Below are positions 6,154 through 12,421 of a DNA stretch of 12,421 bases, piece by piece. Made by a program: the position numbers and the translations under genes. The notes under the pieces were generated by a model. It saw only the letters and a list, made by a program, of their open reading frames with translations. It ran no database searches and was not told where the DNA came from. Where the stretch lies: the NCBI GenBank assembly GCA_002345845.1, contig DDWF01000276.1, positions 37,279 through 49,699 on the forward strand. The letters are read 5' to 3'. Position 1 is the stretch's first letter. Every line of letters begins with the position of its first letter. Source of the DNA: Betaproteobacteria bacterium UBA2293. Lineage in GTDB: Bacteria; Pseudomonadota; Gammaproteobacteria; Burkholderiales; Rhodocyclaceae.

Positions 6154-7461
6154 ATGGATCTCCGAAGAAGACTGGTCGGCTACCTGGGCGCCCTGCTTGG
6201 CGGGCTGCTGCTGATGGCCATGCTGATCAACCTGCACTCGCTGCGCACCGACATCGAAGCCGAAGTCGGCGCCTCGGAGCGTCTGGTCGGCGTGCTGCTG
6301 GCGGCTGGCCTGCTGGAACCCGGCTTGCCGCCAGCGGCGGCCAGCCAGCGCCTGCGCGCCGTGGTCGCCAGCGGTGAACTGCGCCATCTGAGCATCACCC
6401 TGGACGAGACGCCGCCGCTCAATCCGCCGACGCTCGCTGGCCGCCTGGCCGGCTGGCTCGGCGTCGCGGTCAGTGATGAACGTCGGCAGCTCATCCGCCT
6501 CGGCGGTCAGAGCCTGCACATCGCCCCCAATCCGGCCTCCGAAATCGAGGAGCGACTGGGCGACACTGTTCGACTTTGCATCACCCTGTTGCTCTTTTCT
6601 GGAGCAACTCTGCTCGTCGCCTGGTGGGCGGCGGACCGGGCACTGGCACCGGTGCGCGAACTGGAGGCCGGTTTGCAGCGCCTGTCCCGTGGCGAAACCG
6701 AGGCGGCGCTACCGCCGTTCGCCCTGCGCGAGTTTCGCCGCGTGGCCGGGGCCATTGACCAACTGGCGGGCACCCTGGGTGCGGCGAGAGATGCCCAGCG
6801 TCAGCTGGCACGCCAGTTGATCGCCGTCCAGGAGGAGGAGCGCCGGGTACTGGCAAGGGATTTGCATGATGAGATGGGGCAAACGCTGACGGCGATCGGG
6901 GTCACCGCCGCCTATCTGGAGCGTAATGCCGATCGGCTTGCGGCCCCCCAGATCAGCGAATGCGGTGCCGACCTGCGGCGCGATGTACGCACCAGCGGTG
7001 AGCAGTTGCGCGCCATGCTGAAACGTCTGCGTCCGCATGGTCTGGACGCCGGCGCCCTGGTCGGCGCCTTGCGCGAGTTGATCGCCGGCTGGCAGCAGCG
7101 CTCGGCGGATATCGAATTCCGCCTGCTCGCCCCGGCCGAGCTGCCGGCCGTGGGCGAGGCGGCCGCTTTGGCGCTGTACCGCGTGGTCCAGGAGGCCCTG
7201 ACCAATGTCGTGCGGCATAGCGGGGCGCAGCACTGCCGGATCAGTATCGAGGTGACAGCGACGGCGTTGCAATTGAGCGTCAGCGACGACGGGCGGGGCC
7301 TGCCGAGCAGTGGTGCGCCGCGACGCGGCGGGCTGCTCGGCATGGAAGAAAGAGTGGCGATGGTGGGCGGCAGCCTGACCATCAGCAACGGCGCGGACGG
7401 TCTGAGCGTGCAGGTCAGCCTGCCGCTGGCCGAAGAACAAGGACAGGAGGAGAGACCATGA
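6154..7461 (+). CDS. MoxY-like sensor histidine kinase
   Basis: A 435-residue membrane sensor kinase with the same layout as the kinase at the left edge. It has a membrane helix (7-27), a small periplasmic region (about 28-138, beginning HSLRTDIEAEVGASERLVGV, like the LapD/MoxY N-terminal domain), a second helix (about 140-160) and a HAMP-like linker (APVRELEAGLQRLSRGE). The H-box RDLHDEMGQ has His238. A HATPase_c domain follows, with QEALTNVVRHSG (346-357), DDGRGL and GLLGMEER. The ATG at 6154 has GAGG six bases upstream. An in-frame ATG 28 codons earlier lies inside the terminator hairpin of the previous gene and was not used. The stop overlaps the regulator start as ATGA, so the pair is coupled. 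MoxXY systems in methylotrophs control quinoprotein dehydrogenase genes, which fits this position. The signal is unknown, and no promoter was clear between 6092 and 6153. Confidence 0.93.
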   Translation: MDLRRRLVGYLGALLGGLLLMAMLINLHSLRTDIEAEVGASERLVGVLLAAGLLEPGLPPAAASQRLRAVVASGELRHLSITLDETPPLNPPTLAGRLAGWLGVAVSDERRQLIRLGGQSLHIAPNPASEIEERLGDTVRLCITLLLFSGATLLVAWWAADRALAPVRELEAGLQRLSRGETEAALPPFALREFRRVAGAIDQLAGTLGAARDAQRQLARQLIAVQEEERRVLARDLHDEMGQTLTAIGVTAAYLERNADRLAAPQISECGADLRRDVRTSGEQLRAMLKRLRPHGLDAGALVGALRELIAGWQQRSADIEFRLLAPAELPAVGEAAALALYRVVQEALTNVVRHSGAQHCRISIEVTATALQLSVSDDGRGLPSSGAPRRGGLLGMEERVAMVGGSLTISNGADGLSVQVSLPLAEEQGQEERP

Positions 7462-8105
7462 TTCGCATCATTCTGATCGACGACCATGCGGTCGTCAGGA
7501 ACGGCTACCGGCGCCTGCTCGACGCCGAACCCGGCTTGCAGGTGGTCGGCGAAGCGGCCAGCGCCGACGAAGCCAACGCCCTCGCCCTGCGCTGCCCGGC
7601 TGACGTCGCCCTGGTTGACCTCAGCCTGCGCGGCAGCAGCGGCATCGAAGCCATCCGCGGCATGCTCGCCCGGCAGCCCGGGCTGAAGGTGCTGGTGCTC
7701 TCCATGCACGATGGGGCCGGCCATATCACCCAGGCCCTGCGCAGCGGCGCCATGGGCTACCTGACCAAGTATTGCGAACCGGGCGACGTGATCAACGGCA
7801 TCCGCCGGATCGCCGCCGGGAAACGCGTCTTCTCGCCGGAAATCGCCCAGGTGCTGGCTGAACAGGCGGTCGATGGCGACGGCGCCCTGTCGCATCTGAC
7901 CCCGCGTGAATTCGAGGTACTGCGCATGCTGGTTCATGGCGAGTCGACCAGCGGCATTGCCAGCACCATGCACCTCAGCCCGAAGACGGTGCTCAACTAT
8001 CTCACCCTGATCCGTCAGAAGCTCGACGCCGACAACGATTTCAAACTGCTCCACCTGGCAGCGCGACATGGCCTGGTGGACATCAACCACGCATTGGGTG
8101 CCTGA
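7458..8105 (+). CDS. NarL/FixJ-type response regulator (MoxX-like)
   Basis: A 215-residue DNA-binding regulator, the partner of the kinase immediately before it. The receiver domain (1-118) has the acidic pair Asp8-Asp9, the phosphorylation site Asp54 (ALVDLSL), Ser82 and Lys104. The output domain is a LuxR-type helix-turn-helix (about 146-205) with LTPREFEVLRML and the recognition helix region SPKTVLNYLTLIRQKL. The start is fixed by the ATGA overlap and a strong AGGAGGAGAG ribosome site (7445-7454). Regulators of this class usually act with sigma-70, not sigma-54, so it is not the expected activator of the sigma-54 promoters here. It may control the Cache protein gene 37 bases downstream, the PQQ genes or a cytochrome gene elsewhere. 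Target genes cannot be read from the sequence. Confidence 0.93.
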   Translation: MIRIILIDDHAVVRNGYRRLLDAEPGLQVVGEAASADEANALALRCPADVALVDLSLRGSSGIEAIRGMLARQPGLKVLVLSMHDGAGHITQALRSGAMGYLTKYCEPGDVINGIRRIAAGKRVFSPEIAQVLAEQAVDGDGALSHLTPREFEVLRMLVHGESTSGIASTMHLSPKTVLNYLTLIRQKLDADNDFKLLHLAARHGLVDINHALGA

Positions 8106-8142
8106 GCGCCCCTGCCCTTTTAATAATGACTGGAGACTTTCG

Positions 8143-8981
8143 ATGAACCAAACCTTCAAATCCGGCGTCGCCGGCCTGCTCATGCTCGCCATCAGCGCGC
8201 TGAGCGGCGCCGCCGAGCACGCCACCCCGCGCGAAGCGCGTGCCCTCTTCGAGCAGGCGGTCAAATACCTGCAGGCCAACGGCCCGGCCAAGGCCTGGGC
8301 GGCCTTCAACGATCGCCAGGGGCCGTTCGTCAAAAAGGATCTCTACGTCTACGTGATCGACCGCCAGGGCACCTATGTCGCCAACGGCGCCGCCCCGGAC
8401 AGCCTGATCGGCCTGAAGGTGCTGGACAGCGTCGATGCTGCCGGCCACCCGCTGTTCCGCGAAATGATCGCGGTCACCGAGAAACAGCAGGAAGCACGCA
8501 TCGGCTACGTCTGGCTCAATCGCCAGAGCAACCGCGTCGAACCCAAGCACGCCTGGCTGCACCGCCAGGGCGACTACATTCTTGGTGTCGGCTACTACGC
8601 CGTGCGCTCCACTGCCGAGGATGCCCGCAAGTTGCTCGACGCCGCCAGCGCCCAGGTCAAGAGCCAGGGCATGAGCAAGGCCCTGGCCAGCTTCAACGAT
8701 CCGCGCGGCCCCTTCGTCCACGACGACCTGTACGTCTTCGCCGTCAATCTCGCCAGCGGCAAGTTCGAAGCCCACGGCATGAACCCGAAATGGACCGGCA
8801 CCGAGGCCAGCGATCTGCACGACGTCGAAGGCCGCCCATTGGTCAGGGAAATGCTGGAACTGGCCAAGGCCAAGGGCGAAGGCACCGTCGACTACGTCTG
8901 GCGCAACCCGGTGACCAATGCCGTGGAAAAGAAGCGCACTTTCATCCGCCGCGAGAACGGCAGCCTGATCGGGGTCGGTTT

Positions 8982-8994
<13 letters not shown>
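8143..8994 (+). CDS. Secreted protein with two tandem Cache-like domains
   Basis: A 283-residue protein with a signal peptide (about 1-24, ends SGAA) and no other membrane segment, so it is probably free in the periplasm. It consists of two homologous halves, about 29-152 and 157-282. Each has the order FND..GPFV..DLYV, a central G-P-G-D-D pattern, G.PL.REM, then YVW.N...N.VE.K and a closing GVG.Y. These are single-Cache (sCache_2-like) features, a ligand-sensing fold usually built into receptors and kinases. Here it has no signalling domain. It follows the MoxXY-like pair by 37 bases with a TGGAGA ribosome site (8131-8136), so it is likely co-transcribed. A plausible role is binding a small organic acid or alcohol-derived ligand and presenting it to a kinase, or serving as a target of the system. 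Function unproven. Confidence 0.85.
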
Positions 8995-11627
<2,633 letters not shown>

Positions 11628-11726
11628 CCGCTCCTTTTTCTTGAGATTTTGCGAGTCATCGTAAACCAATTTTCCGCTCGACAGAAATATCCGGCCTTGC
11701 CGTGGAGCGAGTATTTACCAGCTTGC

Positions 11727-11762
11727 GCAACGGCGACTGCTGCGAAACGCAACACCTGCTGC
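11727..11762. repeat. Imperfect direct repeat, possible activator sites
   Basis: GCAAC followed by CTGCTGC occurs twice, at 11727-11743 (five-base gap) and 11749-11762 (two-base gap). The repeats lie about 110-145 bases upstream of the candidate sigma-54 promoter. The second repeat shares the 8-mer ACGCAACA (11747-11754) with the dehydrogenase control region (3951-3958), but similarity beyond that is weak. Confidence 0.3.
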
Positions 11763-11869
11763 ACGCCTGAGCAAGCGCGGCCAGGCAGCAAAATGCGCCC
11801 ACCACCCGATCAGCGCACAAGCCACTGATTTTTCGAATATTTAAAAAACCCGCCTGCCACCCATCTGCC

Positions 11870-11885
11870 TGGCATGCGGCATGCG
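11870..11885 (+). promoter_or_regulatory. Probable sigma-54 promoter of the aldehyde dehydrogenase gene
   Basis: TGGCATGCGGCATGCG keeps the invariant GG (11871-11872) and GC (11883-11884) ten bases apart, with TGGCAT for TGGCAC and ATGC for TTGC. It is weaker than the two central promoters. The predicted start near 11896 gives a leader of about 70 bases. Aldehyde dehydrogenase genes of the AcoD/ExaC type are often sigma-54 dependent, which supports it. Confidence 0.55.
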
Positions 11886-11965
11886 GATTATCTGGCACAG
11901 GCCAAGGTTGCCCATTCCGGCCCTCCTGCCTGCCCGCCACCAACCCGAAAAATCAGGAGACAAAC

Positions 11966-12421
11966 ATGCTCTACGCTGCTCCCGGCACCGCCGGCGCCAA
12001 GATTGCCTACAAGGCCAAGTACGACAACTTCATCAACGGCCAGTGGACTGCCCCGGTCAAGGGTGAGTACTTCAGTGTGGTCACGCCGATCAACGGCAAG
12101 CCGTACACGATGGCTGCCCGTTCCACCGCCGAAGACATCGAACTGGCCCTCGATGCCGCGCACGCCGCCTTCCCGAAATGGGGCAAGGCCGATGCGACGA
12201 CGCGTTCCAACATCCTGCTGAAGATCGCCGACCGCCTGGAAGCCAATCTGGAACTGCTGGCCTACGCCGAGACCGTCGACAACGGCAAGCCGATCCGCGA
12301 AACCCTGAACGCCGACATCCCGCTGGCCATCGACCATTTCCGCTACTTTGCCGGTTGCCTGCGTTCGCAGGAAGGCGGCATCTCGGAAATCGACGAGAAC
12401 ACCATGGCTTATCACATCCAT
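11966..12421 (+). CDS. exaC: NAD-dependent aldehyde dehydrogenase, ExaC/AcoD type (3' end beyond window)
   Basis: The first 152 residues of a cytoplasmic aldehyde dehydrogenase that oxidises acetaldehyde and similar aldehydes to acids with NAD. The family is usually about 500 residues, so the cofactor and catalytic parts (catalytic Cys and Glu) lie outside the window. The N-terminal region is characteristic of ExaC/AcoD: a PGTAGA start, YDNFINGQW, STAEDIELALDAAHAAFPKWG and a strongly conserved ETVDNGKPIRETLNADIPLAIDHFRYFAG-like run (about 110-130, quoted in part). The ATG at 11966 has AGGAGA at 11955-11960. It is the expected second step after the periplasmic quinoprotein: alcohol to aldehyde outside, aldehyde to acid inside. 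A candidate sigma-54 promoter upstream suggests co-regulation with the dehydrogenase. Confidence 0.92.
   Translation, partial: MLYAAPGTAGAKIAYKAKYDNFINGQWTAPVKGEYFSVVTPINGKPYTMAARSTAEDIELALDAAHAAFPKWGKADATTRSNILLKIADRLEANLELLAYAETVDNGKPIRETLNADIPLAIDHFRYFAGCLRSQEGGISEIDENTMAYHIH

Larger units (their letters stand above)
11628..11965. other. Divergent control region between the hybrid kinase and the aldehyde dehydrogenase
   Basis: 338 bases without a convincing gene. It is less GC-rich than its surroundings, with A/T tracts at 11636-11690 and 11827-11848. It holds a candidate sigma-54 promoter (11870-11885) and a pair of GCAAC...CTGCTGC direct repeats (11727-11743 and 11749-11762). I found no convincing promoter for the hybrid kinase on the minus strand. 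Confidence 0.7.

Noticed and set aside
11628..11669. TTG start for the hybrid kinase, 14 codons upstream
   Set aside because: It would place the AAGGAG site inside the gene; the ATG at 11627 with that site directly upstream is more likely.
11893..11911. TGGCAC...TTGC upstream of the aldehyde dehydrogenase, resembling a sigma-54 promoter
   Set aside because: The gap between the two elements is nine bases instead of five, so GG and GC are not on the required spacing.

Overview
The window is about 12.4 kb of GC-rich DNA with the gene style of a betaproteobacterium, probably of the Rhodocyclales type (Azoarcus/Thauera/Azonexus relatives). That placement is an inference from gene content and codon use, not a proven match. 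The window is built around periplasmic alcohol oxidation by a PQQ-dependent dehydrogenase and its regulation.

Left part (1-3821, all minus strand): one tightly packed operon, transcribed leftwards. It encodes a fused SoxYZ-like carrier protein (3051-3821), a periplasmic zinc metallohydrolase of the quinoprotein relay type (2116-3054), a TonB protein (1392-2114), a possible 32-residue peptide (1297-1395), and a MoxY-like sensor histidine kinase that runs off the left edge (1-1294). Junctions are ATGA overlaps or gaps of 1-2 bases.

Centre (3822-6091): a 415-base divergent control region carries two near-perfect, oppositely oriented sigma-54 (-24/-12) promoters. One serves the SoxYZ-like operon (3865-3880) and one serves the quinoprotein alcohol dehydrogenase (4093-4108). 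The dehydrogenase (4237-6018) has the vicinal Cys pair and a D-F-D active-site motif, which is the signature of lanthanide-using enzymes of this family. A double hairpin with a T-run ends its transcript.

Right part (6154-12421): a second MoxY-like kinase and a NarL-type response regulator (ATGA overlap) are followed by a secreted protein made of two Cache-like repeats. Convergent to these is a large hybrid sensor kinase (dCache-PAS-HisKA-HATPase-receiver, 8982-11627). Divergent from it is the start of an ExaC/AcoD-type aldehyde dehydrogenase (11966 to the window end), also preceded by a plausible sigma-54 promoter.

Working model: alcohol is oxidised in the periplasm by the quinoprotein, and the aldehyde is oxidised to acid in the cytoplasm by the ExaC-type enzyme. 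Both genes and the accessory carrier/hydrolase/TonB operon may share a sigma-54 enhancer-binding activator that is not in the window. Three sensor kinases in one locus suggest layered control. No cytochrome c550 gene, PQQ synthesis gene, enhancer-binding protein gene, tRNA, rRNA, insertion sequence or CRISPR array was seen.
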